Positions 45,670-53,740 of a stretch of DNA of 64,000 nt are shown here, in pieces. Where the stretch lies: positions 62,001 to 126,000 of the forward strand of contig NZ_JANUDY010000011.1 in assembly GCF_024809975.1 (NCBI RefSeq). The letters are read 5' to 3'. Numbering within the stretch: the stretch's first letter is position 1; every line of letters starts with the position of its first letter. The DNA comes from Comamonas sp. BIGb0152. Lineage in GTDB: Bacteria; Pseudomonadota; Gammaproteobacteria; Burkholderiales; Burkholderiaceae_C. The notes under the pieces were generated by a model. That model worked only from the letters and a program-made list of their open reading frames with translations. It had not been told where the DNA came from and ran no database searches. The position numbers were made by a program, and so were the translations under genes.

Positions 45670-46125
45670 TCAGCCCGGCTGCAACAACTTATTCAAGTTA
45701 TTGCTGTGTGTTCTTTTGCAGTCCATCACATAGTCGATGAGGAACTGCACGTCCTTGCGGCTGGGCTCTTTGGCCAGCATCGCGCCCTTGCATTTGAGGC
45801 ACTTGTAGGTCTTGCCCTCCTTGGCCGTCAGGCCCGTTCCCTGGCATGGCTTGCACTTCTGGTCCAACAACCAGGCCATGGCCTCAAGGGCAGCATCCTG
45901 AGGATCGGCCAGCTTCTTGGCTCCTGCGTACTCGACTAAGGCCGTGTACATGCGCTCCATATCCACCCTGCTGGGTTTGGTGATGATCCGCAGGTAATGC
46001 AAGGCAACATTGGCTTTGCTCATCCCGCTGGCTCTGATCAGGTCCACCTGCCCGATGCGGTGCGACTCGTCCGACAGATCGCGGGAACGTATCGCGGCCG
46101 TGTATCGCTCTGCTGTATTGCTCAT
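45670..46125 (-). CDS. Q-like phage late regulator with DnaJ-type zinc finger (putative)
   Basis: The 151-residue protein has an N-terminal helical part (GQVDLIRASGMSKANVALHY) and a CxxCxGTG...CxxCxG zinc-finger pair (KCKPCQGTGL, YKCLKCKGA). Such a finger occurs in some phage Q antiterminators. Its place after the replication genes and before the late region is where Q sits in lambdoid phages. The assignment rests on position and the finger only. ATG 46125 is chosen (GGAGC upstream). Confidence 0.55.
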   Translation of the reverse strand: MSNTAERYTAAIRSRDLSDESHRIGQVDLIRASGMSKANVALHYLRIITKPSRVDMERMYTALVEYAGAKKLADPQDAALEAMAWLLDQKCKPCQGTGLTAKEGKTYKCLKCKGAMLAKEPSRKDVQFLIDYVMDCKRTHSNNLNKLLQPG

Positions 46126-46234
46126 GCTTGCTCCTTCAATGGCTTCGTGTTGGCTGGGTTCAGTCGGGGTCTGCATGCGCAGAGGTATAAGTCGGTGCAG
46201 CTTCCTGGCGCAATCCGCTCGCCTTGGATGGGGG

Positions 46235-46696
46235 TCAAGACCATGCCTGCCTCCCATCGGTGTCCACCGCCTCACGCGCAAAACGGACCGTGGTCGGATT
46301 GACCCTCTCGCCTGCCTTGACGCGCTTGAGGATCGCGTGTGCCCATCCCTTGCCTGCTTGCGCCTGCCCGCGTTGGAGCTGCGGCACCAAACGCTTGAGC
46401 TGTTCGGCAACGACGGCTTGCGATGCTGGGGGAGCGGGCAGTTGCCGGGCCTGGGACACGGGTGCCTTGCGCGCCAGATCACGGAACTGAAACACGGTGG
46501 GTGGCTTGACCAGATCCAGGTGCGTCAATGCATGGGCAATGCCCTCCGGAAATCGCTCGAAGCCCGCCAGCTCATGCGCCCAATCGGACTTGACGGCATT
46601 GAGGTCCAACCCCTCCCATCGGCCCAGAAAGTCGCGCCCATACACCAAGGTGAGCTTGGTGAAAATCTTGTCTATCCATGCAACTGGCAAGCTCAT
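46235..46696 (-). CDS. Phage replication protein P-like (putative helicase loader)
   Basis: The 153-residue protein begins MSLPVAWIDKIFTKLTLVYG and continues with KSDWAHELAGFERFPEGIAH and PPTVFQFRDLARKAP. This pattern is shared by small P-like replication proteins of beta-proteobacterial prophages. It follows the O-like gene with an ATGA overlap, as O-P pairs do. It probably recruits host DnaB helicase. No Walker motif is present. Confidence 0.65.
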   Translation of the reverse strand: MSLPVAWIDKIFTKLTLVYGRDFLGRWEGLDLNAVKSDWAHELAGFERFPEGIAHALTHLDLVKPPTVFQFRDLARKAPVSQARQLPAPPASQAVVAEQLKRLVPQLQRGQAQAGKGWAHAILKRVKAGERVNPTTVRFAREAVDTDGRQAWS

Positions 46697-47652
46697 GCTT
46701 CACTCCCGATACTTTTCTGTGGCCGCTCAATGCGCCTGGCCGCGACCTCAATGGCCCGGCTTTTGAAAAAATCGGCGGGCGATGCTTCTGGCGCTTGCCG
46801 GGCAATGGACGGAACCGCCTCCTGGGCTCGCTCTCGCATGCTGCGCTGGTAGCTGGTCTCGCCGCAGTGCTGCTGCGCCCCATAAGCAGATCGCGCGGTA
46901 GGCTTGCGGACTTCACAGCGGCGAACCCAGTTGCGCCAGGTCGCCAGCCAGTCCAGCTTTTTGGCGTCTACACCGGCCTTGGCATGCCAGAAGTCGGCAA
47001 ACACCTCGGCCTGCGTACGCACATCTTCTTCCGTCAGATCTGGCCTTGCTTGCAGCGCCCAGTCACACCAGGTCTTCTGCAAAACCCAGCCATCCGCAAG
47101 GCGCGTGGCAGCTTTTGCCTTGTGGGATTGCCCAGCCGCTGCAGCGTGACCAACACCAGGGCCCGTCTTTGCCTTCACTGCTTTTTCTTCATGGGGTTCT
47201 TGGTCTGCTTCTGTATCTGCTTCTGTATCTGCATCTGTCTCTCCCTCTGTACGCGTGACATCGCCCTCCATCACGCGTGACCGATCCGTCTCGGGCTGCA
47301 AAGGGGCAGCCTCCTTGGCTTTGGCGCGCTGGCGGCGCTTGCGGTCGGCGGCCGTGGGATCACTGTCACTGCGCATCTGGCGTGTGTTCCAACGCAAGGG
47401 TTGCAGGCTCTCCTGGTCGATCAAACCCACCTCGGCCAGGCGGCGACCCACCTCTTCCAAGGTTCGGGTGTCAATACCCATCTTGACGGCCACCTTGCGC
47501 ATCATCAAAGGGCCGGCATCATCCAAAACACCTCGGCCCTTGAGACACAGCAGCGCCATGAAATGCCAGCGGTCCTCAAAGGCAAGCAGGCGCAGCTTCT
47601 CGTCATCAACCATCTCCGTGTAGGCACGAAACCAAGGCAGCTGCATGCTCAT
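46693..47652 (-). CDS. Phage replication initiator O-like protein (putative)
   Basis: The 319-residue protein has an N-terminal winged-helix region (MQLPWFRAYTEMVDDEKLRL, KVAVKMGIDTRTLEEVGRRL), a central acidic linker (TEGETDADTEADTEADQE) and a C-terminal helical domain (WLATWRNWVRRCEV). This matches O/DnaT-like initiators in many prophages. ATG 47652 overlaps the preceding stop (ATGA). The middle repeats TEAD and may itself hold origin iterons, but none are obvious. Confidence 0.7.
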   Translation of the reverse strand: MSMQLPWFRAYTEMVDDEKLRLLAFEDRWHFMALLCLKGRGVLDDAGPLMMRKVAVKMGIDTRTLEEVGRRLAEVGLIDQESLQPLRWNTRQMRSDSDPTAADRKRRQRAKAKEAAPLQPETDRSRVMEGDVTRTEGETDADTEADTEADQEPHEEKAVKAKTGPGVGHAAAAGQSHKAKAATRLADGWVLQKTWCDWALQARPDLTEEDVRTQAEVFADFWHAKAGVDAKKLDWLATWRNWVRRCEVRKPTARSAYGAQQHCGETSYQRSMRERAQEAVPSIARQAPEASPADFFKSRAIEVAARRIERPQKSIGSEA

Positions 47653-47924
47653 ACGGCCTCCCATACGCGGTAGCCGTCGCGCAGCAGGTCGGCCTGCTCG
47701 AACTGCACGACCTGGGTAAGACCGCTTCGCTCAAGCTCGGGCAAGCGGCGGCAGATTTGCTCGACCGTCATCCCGGTGCACTGCGCCATCTCGCCGGCGG
47801 TCAGCGATTTCTCATCGCGCAGCGCCGCCATGATTCGGGTGGCATGCTTGCCAGCAAACCTGGCCGAGCGCTGCATAGCGCTCAGACTGCTCATGGGATC
47901 ATTGGCTCGGACCTTGTTGATCAC
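47649..47924 (-). CDS. Small phage winged helix-turn-helix protein
   Basis: The 91-residue protein has a MarR/winged-helix-like core: RIMAALRDEKSLTAGEMAQC, then QICRRLPELERSGLTQVV. The start is GTG at 47924 with AAAGGAG 6 nt upstream. It overlaps the gene before (GTGA) and after (ATGA), so it is translated with them. It probably regulates early phage genes or aids replication. Confidence 0.65.
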   Translation of the reverse strand: MINKVRANDPMSSLSAMQRSARFAGKHATRIMAALRDEKSLTAGEMAQCTGMTVEQICRRLPELERSGLTQVVQFEQADLLRDGYRVWEAV

Positions 47925-48382
47925 AGTGCTCCTTTCAAAATGCGTTGGGTCTTGGTGTGTGAGGCCTCGGCCTGGGCCCCGCTCTCAATGAAGTAGCCGA
48001 GGTATCTGGGATTGCGATCAACGGTCTTGGAGACACGCTTCTGGCTGAATGTGGAGGCGATGGATTGCAACGGACGGCTGAAGGCATTGGGAGCCTGCCC
48101 GCCACCTGAAGCAAAGGCACCTGCAGGCAGCACCCTTTCGCTGCCAACAGCACAACGCTCCGAGCTATCGCAGCAGCCAGCCCCGGTATTGGCCCTCTGG
48201 CCCCCTACGTCATGCAGCCCCACATCTGTGATGGCCGGTCGGCCACTGTTGGGTTTTGCGATGTGGCAGCAGGTATCGTCCAACCCTTTGTTCCCGGAGT
48301 TGTCGATGATCGGCATGGTCTGCACCGCAGCACCGACGGTGCCGCCCAGAACCTCGATGGCTTGTGACTTGCGTATGGACAT
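47921..48382 (-). CDS. Early phage ORF at the Cro position (function unknown)
   Basis: The 153-residue frame starts MSIRKSQAIEVLGGTVGAAV, which resembles the N-terminus of small Cro-like proteins of beta-proteobacterial phages. The rest (IIDNSGNKGLDDTCCHIAKP and on) shows no helix-turn-helix and is rich in Gly, Ser and Cys. It may be a truncated Cro fused to unrelated sequence after a deletion, or a separate early protein. The first operator lies 11 bp upstream of the ATG. Confidence 0.45.
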   Translation of the reverse strand: MSIRKSQAIEVLGGTVGAAVQTMPIIDNSGNKGLDDTCCHIAKPNSGRPAITDVGLHDVGGQRANTGAGCCDSSERCAVGSERVLPAGAFASGGGQAPNAFSRPLQSIASTFSQKRVSKTVDRNPRYLGYFIESGAQAEASHTKTQRILKGAL

Positions 48383-48392
48383 GCAATAATTT

Positions 48393-48458
48393 AACCATAG
48401 TTCAGGCAAAAAAGCAACCATAGTTTAGGAAATTTCGGCGATGATTTAAACCATGGTT
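48393..48458. promoter_or_regulatory. Phage operator region with three AACCATRGTT sites
   Basis: Sites lie at 48393-48402 (AACCATAGTT), 48416-48425 (AACCATAGTT) and 48449-48458 (AACCATGGTT, a perfect palindrome that contains the repressor ATG). On the reverse strand a candidate promoter (TTGCTT, 17-bp spacer, TTAAAT) overlaps the first two sites. They fit a CI/Cro-type switch. Confidence 0.8.
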
Positions 48459-49148
48459 GACTACAAAGACCGCCTGGTTCAGGCGATGACTACTGCAGAG
48501 ATGAAAACAGCCGATCTGGCAGACCGGCTGGGCGTGTCCTATCAGGCCATCAAGAAGGTTCTGGATGGCAACACCAAGGCCCTCACGGCGGAGAACAGCG
48601 CACGGGCAGCGCAGCTGCTCAATGTGTCGTCCGACTGGCTGGCGCTGGGCGAAGGCACGATGTCGCGCTCAAATGCTGTGACGCCTTACAGAGACCTCTC
48701 TCCTGCCCCGATTCCTGGGCGCCCTACCATCGCCGTGCCCGTGCTGTCCAACAGCGCATCAATGGGCTCAGGGTCAGAGCTGCTGGAGCACGACGTATTG
48801 ACCGGCGACCTGAAGCTTTCCCAGGAGTGGGTAACGCAGCGGGTCAAGCCCTCCAGCGTGCAGGCGCTGCGCTTCATCCATGGCTATGGCGACTCCATGA
48901 AAGGTACCTTCAACGATGGGGATATCTTGCTTGTCGACACGGCTATTCGTCTGGTCGACATCGACGGGGTCTATGTCCTGTGCGCCCATGACCGGCTTTT
49001 TGTAAAACGTGTGCGGCAACGCTGGGATGGACAGTTCGAGATCAGCAGTGACAACCCCAGCATCAAAACCTCGGATTTGCTCGACGGTCGAGAGCAATTG
49101 GATGTGCGCGGACGTGTGCTGTGGGCCTGGAACGGACAGAAGCTCTGA
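48453..49148 (+). CDS. CI-like phage repressor (HTH plus S24 peptidase-like domain)
   Basis: The 231-residue protein has an N-terminal HTH (about 8-60, MKTADLADRLGVSYQAIKKV) and a C-terminal LexA/CI-like domain with Ser148 (GYGDSMKGTF) and Lys185 (RLFVKRVR). The linker shows no Ala-Gly or Cys-Gly scissile pair, so RecA-driven self-cleavage is doubtful. It is divergent from the early genes. Its start codon lies inside a perfect operator palindrome, implying tight self-repression. Confidence 0.87.
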   Translation: MVDYKDRLVQAMTTAEMKTADLADRLGVSYQAIKKVLDGNTKALTAENSARAAQLLNVSSDWLALGEGTMSRSNAVTPYRDLSPAPIPGRPTIAVPVLSNSASMGSGSELLEHDVLTGDLKLSQEWVTQRVKPSSVQALRFIHGYGDSMKGTFNDGDILLVDTAIRLVDIDGVYVLCAHDRLFVKRVRQRWDGQFEISSDNPSIKTSDLLDGREQLDVRGRVLWAWNGQKL

Positions 49149-49300
49149 ACAGTATCGAGTGCGGTCGCTGCAGTTCGCACCGACACCGTGAATCCACCAT
49201 CAGGCCGCCATCCTGGGCGCCTGCTGAAGAGAAGGCGGCGACCATCGCCGCCTCATGAGCCACCGCATGGGCTGGGCACAGGGCTACTCCGTAGTAAATG

Positions 49301-49357
49301 AACCATAGTTAAAAATACAACATAGACTAAAGTTCATTTCTCTTATGAACCATGGTT
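49301..49357. promoter_or_regulatory. Two further repressor-type operators beyond the repressor gene
   Basis: AACCATAGTT lies at 49301-49310 and the perfect palindrome AACCATGGTT at 49348-49357, the same two sequences as in the early operator region, about 150-200 bp after the repressor stop. AT-rich DNA between them could hold a second regulated promoter. Confidence 0.7.
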
Positions 49358-49528
49358 TATCTGACAGCGAATGAAGCGATCTGGCCTGCTGACGGTTGAC
49401 CGACATGCCCCTCCAACGGACGCCCGTTGAGAAAAATATCTAATACCCCGATCATGCTTTCTCAACGGCGCAAGATGCCGCGCCTGCAAGCGCTGACACC
49501 ACAGCATCAAAGCCAAAAGTGGGAAATT

Positions 49529-49576
49529 ATGATATCTAAAGTACTCATTTTATAAAAAATGATATTTTTAGTACTC
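49529..49576. repeat. 18-bp direct repeat, 30-bp period
   Basis: ATGATATCTAAAGTACTC at 49529-49546 recurs as ATGATATTTTTAGTACTC at 49559-49576 (three mismatches) in very AT-rich DNA. It could be a protein-binding site pair or an attachment-site remnant. Confidence 0.7.
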
Positions 49577-50349
49577 TAAATTAGGCTGCGGTTGTTTGTC
49601 TGATCATCCTCTTCGGATTGCTGCTTGAGACGGTCTGCAGCTATCCAGAGGCCTTGAGCGACCGGCTCTGCCACCCGCGCCTCAAAGCCACGCCCTTTGC
49701 CGTTGAAAGACCTTCCCGGAGAACGGGGTGGAACGAAGCGCTGGCCGACATTATTTTCAGGAGGCGCCGGGGCTGCAGGCACCGGAGACGCAGCAGCGCC
49801 AGCGGCAATTGAACAACTCAACTCCGGGTTCGAGATAGTCGCAGACTGCGGCCGCGAAGCCCAAAAGTTGCTTTTTCCTGGCGTGACGGGAGATGGGCGG
49901 GGATCGGCTCCGTCAGCATGCGACGGGGCGGAACAACAGACATTTCCTTAAGCAGAGGCGATGCCCACAAAGAAACATACTGTCGCATCCAACAACAATG
50001 AATGTTAGATTAAGTTACAAATATATTGGAATGCCTGCTATTCGACAGCGCCCGCGTTCGCGCGCCATCCCTTGCCAGGTCCGGCAGGCTGCCCGCCAGG
50101 AACAGCGTTGCAGCCTGCGGTTTGCAGTCGGTGCAGACGATGATGCACTCTGGGCTGAACCAGCTTAAAGGGAACAGCGCAGTCAGCAGCGGTTTCGCGG
50201 GGGTCGCTTAAAGGCGGTCATTGGCCCTAGCCAGCCCCGAACCAGGGGTAGACGGCATTGACGCATAAGCGCACACCCCAGGCTAAAAAAGCCAACGCTA
50301 CAAGAAGCAGTGCTGGGCTTAGACCTTTTGGGTAAATGCGATAGCCGGT

Positions 50350-50709
50350 TTAAAGTCCGCCTGCATTATTATCCCCACCCGATTTAGCACGGCCACCCAT
50401 TTGCTCATCATAGAACTGGCCCAGACCCAGACTGCCCACATCACGTCGCAAATGGATATCGTAGATAAAAATCTTGTTGAATACCCGGTCCAGGCGCACA
50501 TACTGGTAGGTCGCCACCGTGGTTTCATTGACCACGAGCTTGATGGGATCCGTTCTGTACACGCCAAAATGGCTGGTCGGCTTGAGTTTTATCTTCGAAA
50601 ACGGCTCTGACGACAAATACACGTAGACAGGGGTGTACATTGAGTAAATATTGTCTTTGCGAATTAGGGGCGGCAAATACTATTCACCACCCATTACCTG
50701 CGCCGCCAT
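50350..50709 (-). pseudogene. Small unknown protein gene with an in-frame amber codon
   Basis: A reverse frame of 120 codons starts at ATG 50709 behind AGGGGCAGAAG. It is interrupted by TAG at codon 10 (50682-50680), then continues for 110 sense-like codons. The sequence after the amber codon looks like a real beta-rich protein (MYTPVYVYLSSEPF, TDPIKLVVNETTVATYQYVR, FYDEQMGG) but I do not recognise the family. Either translation restarts at TTG 50676 or ATG 50640, or the gene is dead. There is no transposon in it. Confidence 0.4.
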
Positions 50710-51178
50710 GAAAACTTCTGCCCCTATTTATCTTTGGGGGCACGAACGGTATTTTACAGAACGGCGACAGCGATTAACTCTGCGCTAACACTTAGCTATA
50801 ATTGATAGCTATATCATATTCGATTAAATCTATTTGTGCTTAGCTATAACTGGGAGTTTGCAGTTGTTTGCTATTCGCGAAAGATGCGGGGGTTTTTCTG
50901 TTTGCAGGCTTGAATGGGGCGCCGCCGGAGCAGCGCCTATGGCGATGCGGGGCGCTTCCAGCACCCCGGGTTTCTACAGCGCAACATCTGCCATATTTTT
51001 TTACAGTGCCCGGGAAACGATGAAATCTGCATCATCTAGCTTGAAAGCACCTATATTGATGAATAGTTAGCTTAAAAATTCATAGCATTTTTTAAGGTTA
51101 AGGTGGCAATTTGCGCCACAATACTGCAGTTGTATTGCTCTGCTGCCAGGCGCTGGCATGCCCCGGTTGTTGTAGTTC
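50710..51178. other. Intergenic region before the nuclease gene
   Basis: No supported gene is present. A perfect small hairpin TAGCTAT-AATTG-ATAGCTA at 50793-50811 and the related TAGCTATAA at 50840-50848 match the intergenic AGCTAT-type repeats seen elsewhere in this window. The stretch is AT-rich up to about 50880. Confidence 0.4.
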
Positions 51179-52276
51179 ATGGCCTGCCCTCCTCCCCGTT
51201 CCGCCAAGCGCCCTGCTAAAAAGAAAAAAGCATCCAAGTCCGCCCCCGGGCTGCTGCGCAGCTTCTTGCGCGGGTTGGTCGGCAAAGGGGCCATTGCCAC
51301 CTACAGTGCCGTCGCAGCGCTGGCATCGGCGGCCTATGTGCCGCAGCTCGACCAGGCCCGCCAATGGGCCATCAGCAGCAGCAGCCAATGGCTGCAGCGC
51401 CAGGCACCGGTGCAAACCGCGCAGCACTGGCTGGAGCGCATCCAAGACAGCGCTGCAGACTGGCAGGGGCGTTTTATAGAGATTGCCCGGCAAAGCCGGG
51501 GCGGCGGTGCAGACGCCGGTGCCGCGCACTCAGGCCTGCCACCCGTTCCCGCCTCACCGGCTACCGCCCAGCCCAACGCCAGCCGGGCCAGCAGCGACAA
51601 GGCCAACCAGGGATTTGCCGAGTGCGCCGAGCAGTTGCCCGCCAGTGCCCCGCTCAGCGCAGCCAGCGTAGGTCGCAACTGGATGCCCGTGACGCTGTGC
51701 TCCACCGGCTTTGCGGTGCTGTACTCGGGGCTGTCCAAAACCCCCATCGTGACGGTAGAGCGCCTGAGCCGCCAGCGGCTGCAAAGCGCAGCCGGCTTGC
51801 AGCGCACCGACCGCTTCTATGCAGATGCGCGCCTGCGCGCCGCCTACAAGGCCGAGTTGGCTGACTACCAAGCCAGCGGCTATGACCGTGGCCACATGGC
51901 GCCTGCGGCCGACCAAAGCACGGCCAACGGCATGGCGCAGTCGTTTGCACTGTCCAACATGGTGCCGCAGGACCCAACGCACAACCGCCAGGTTTGGTCC
52001 AAGCTGGAAGCGGATGTGCGCAAGTACGCCAAGCGCGCGCGCGGCAATGTGTTTGTCTACACCGGCCCGCTGTTCGAAGGCCAGACCCCTACTACCATTG
52101 GCCGCAACCAGGTCTGGGTGCCCAGCCATTTGTACAAGCTGGTGTTTGATGAGCAGCAGCAGCGCGCCTGGGCCTGGGTGCTGCCCAACCGGGCCGATGT
52201 GCAACTGGGCGCGCCGATGAGCTACGCCCAGTTTGTGCAGCGGACGGGGCGCAATTTTCTGCCCCATCTGCACTGA
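51179..52276 (+). CDS. DNA/RNA non-specific endonuclease (NUC family) with membrane anchor
   Basis: The 365-residue protein has a Lys-rich N-terminus, a hydrophobic segment (about 35-53, GKGAIATYSAVAALASAAYV), a Ser/Ala-rich linker, and a C-terminal beta-beta-alpha-metal nuclease domain. The active motif is DRGHMAPAAD (236-245) with general base His239, and the metal-binding Asn region is LSNMVPQDPTHNRQVW. Relatives degrade DNA and RNA without sequence preference. The anchor suggests action in the periplasm on incoming or scavenged nucleic acid. It borders the prophage remnant. Confidence 0.88.
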   Translation: MACPPPRSAKRPAKKKKASKSAPGLLRSFLRGLVGKGAIATYSAVAALASAAYVPQLDQARQWAISSSSQWLQRQAPVQTAQHWLERIQDSAADWQGRFIEIARQSRGGGADAGAAHSGLPPVPASPATAQPNASRASSDKANQGFAECAEQLPASAPLSAASVGRNWMPVTLCSTGFAVLYSGLSKTPIVTVERLSRQRLQSAAGLQRTDRFYADARLRAAYKAELADYQASGYDRGHMAPAADQSTANGMAQSFALSNMVPQDPTHNRQVWSKLEADVRKYAKRARGNVFVYTGPLFEGQTPTTIGRNQVWVPSHLYKLVFDEQQQRAWAWVLPNRADVQLGAPMSYAQFVQRTGRNFLPHLH

Positions 52277-52294
52277 GCGCCCTCGCCGGAAGCT

Positions 52295-53737
52295 TTAAGC
52301 GTCGGGCTTCATCCAGTCGGCATGCCAGCCGCCACCCAGTTCCTGGATCAGCTGCGCCGCCGCCAGCTGCTGGTTCAGCTGCAGCTGGATCAGCGCCCGG
52401 CGCGCGGACAGGGCCGTGGCCTGGGCCGTCACCACATCGGTGTACGGCACCTGGCCTTGCTTGTAGCGGTTGAGCATTTGCTGCTCCACCTTCTCGGCCG
52501 AATCCAGGCTTTGCGCCAGCAAGGGCCGCTGGGCGTTGAGGGCTGCCACATTGCTCAGCACATCCTCGACCGCCTGGAAGGCCGACAGCACCGACTGGCG
52601 GTAGCTCGCGCTGCGGGCTGCGTGGGCAGCGCGGGCAGAATCCACCTGCGCCGTCGTGGCCCCGGCGTTAAAGATGCTTTGGCTCAGCGATGCGCCCAAG
52701 GACCACAGCAGGCCCGAGGCGCTGAACAGGTTGCCAATGTTCGATCCGGAGCGGTTCAAGGAGCCACTCAGGCTCAGGCTCGGGTAGTAGGCGGCCTGGG
52801 CCACGCCGATCTGGGCATTGGCAGCGGCTACGGCGCGCTCGGCCGCAGCAATATCGGGCCGGCGCTCCAGCAAGGTGGAGGGCACAACGCCCGGGACTTG
52901 CGGCACGGTCACATTCCAGGCCGCTGGCGGCAGATCAAACTGCGCCGGGGCCTGGCCAGTGAGCACGGCAATCGCATGCTCCGAGGTCTGGCGCGACTGG
53001 CGGAGGGACTCCACACTGGCCTGGGTATTCGTCAAGGTGGTCTGCGCCTGCAACACGGCAGTGCGCGCCTCCACCCCCACGGCGTAGCGGTTTTGCACAA
53101 TCTGCAAGCTGCGCTGGTAGCCCTCGATCGATTGCTGCAGGATCTGCATCTCGGCATCGGCCTCACGCAACCTGAAGTAGTTCTGCACCAGGCTGCCGAC
53201 GGCCGACAGCCGCGCAGCGGCCAGATCGGCCTCGCTGGCCTGGGCACTGCTTTGGGCCGCGCTGACCGACTCGCGCAGCCGGCCCCACAGATCCGCATCC
53301 CAGGCAGCGCTGATACCCAGCGATGCGTTGCCGTTGCCGCTGGACTGGCTACCACCCTGGCGCGTCTGGCCCAGCGTGCCGTTGACCGTGGGCATCAAAC
53401 CGGCCTGCTCCACCCGCAAGGCCGCCTGGGCCTGCTGCACAGCGGCAGCGGCCGCTGCAATGTTCTGGTTGTTGATCTGCACCTGCGCGGCCAACTGGTT
53501 GAGCGGCTCGTCGCCAAACAGCGTCCACCAGTCGCCCCGGTCCACCCCATCATTGGGCTGGGCGCTTTGCCACAGCGCGCCGGCTTCCTTGAAGCTGGCC
53601 GGCGCCGGCGTTGCGGGCACCTGGTAGACGGGCGCGACGGAGCAGGCGCTCAGCAGGCCTGCGCAGCACAGCGCCACAGCCAGGCTGCGCAGCATGGGCG
53701 CGCGAAGAGGGGTGGAGAATTCAAAAGATTGCGTCAT
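52295..53737 (-). CDS. RND efflux outer-membrane lipoprotein (OpmB/NodT family)
   Basis: The 480-residue TolC-like channel has a lipoprotein signal with lipobox LLSAC (Cys32). Two outer-membrane efflux repeats follow with typical DWWTLFGDEPLNQLAAQ, RPDIAAAERAVAAANAQIGV and SRAAHAARSASYRQSVL-like helices. It is the last gene of the RND operon, 3 bp after the second pump. It closes the tripartite channel across the outer membrane. Confidence 0.93.
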   Translation of the reverse strand: MTQSFEFSTPLRAPMLRSLAVALCCAGLLSACSVAPVYQVPATPAPASFKEAGALWQSAQPNDGVDRGDWWTLFGDEPLNQLAAQVQINNQNIAAAAAAVQQAQAALRVEQAGLMPTVNGTLGQTRQGGSQSSGNGNASLGISAAWDADLWGRLRESVSAAQSSAQASEADLAAARLSAVGSLVQNYFRLREADAEMQILQQSIEGYQRSLQIVQNRYAVGVEARTAVLQAQTTLTNTQASVESLRQSRQTSEHAIAVLTGQAPAQFDLPPAAWNVTVPQVPGVVPSTLLERRPDIAAAERAVAAANAQIGVAQAAYYPSLSLSGSLNRSGSNIGNLFSASGLLWSLGASLSQSIFNAGATTAQVDSARAAHAARSASYRQSVLSAFQAVEDVLSNVAALNAQRPLLAQSLDSAEKVEQQMLNRYKQGQVPYTDVVTAQATALSARRALIQLQLNQQLAAAQLIQELGGGWHADWMKPDA

Positions 53738-53740
53738 GGC

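Larger units (their letters stand above)
33509..49360. mobile_element. Prophage-like element lacking head genes (siphovirus tail, lysis, replication and repressor modules)
   Basis: About 16 kb of phage-type genes run on the reverse strand from early genes (48382) to lysis genes (33778), with a divergent repressor at 48453-49148. Modules seen are operator array, replication O/P-like, Q-like, major tail protein, frameshifted chaperones, tape measure, tail/fibre, SGNH hydrolase, holin, SAR lysozyme and Rz/Rz1. Terminase, portal, protease, capsid, head-tail connector and integrase genes are not seen. Right limit is uncertain (49360 to about 51170). Confidence 0.8.
49149..50349. other. Gene-poor region right of the repressor
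   Basis: I see no credible gene in 1.2 kb. Notable are two further repressor-like operators (49301 and 49348), a strongly AT-rich stretch (49500-49580) with an 18-bp direct repeat, and then GC-richer DNA without clear codon structure. An integrase would be expected near here in an intact prophage. Confidence 0.5.

Noticed and set aside
49576..49951. Short frames on both strands in the gene-poor region (for example 49576-49821 reverse and 49697-49951 forward)
   Set aside because: They are low-complexity (Pro/Ala/Gly), lack credible starts and overlap each other; no family is recognisable.
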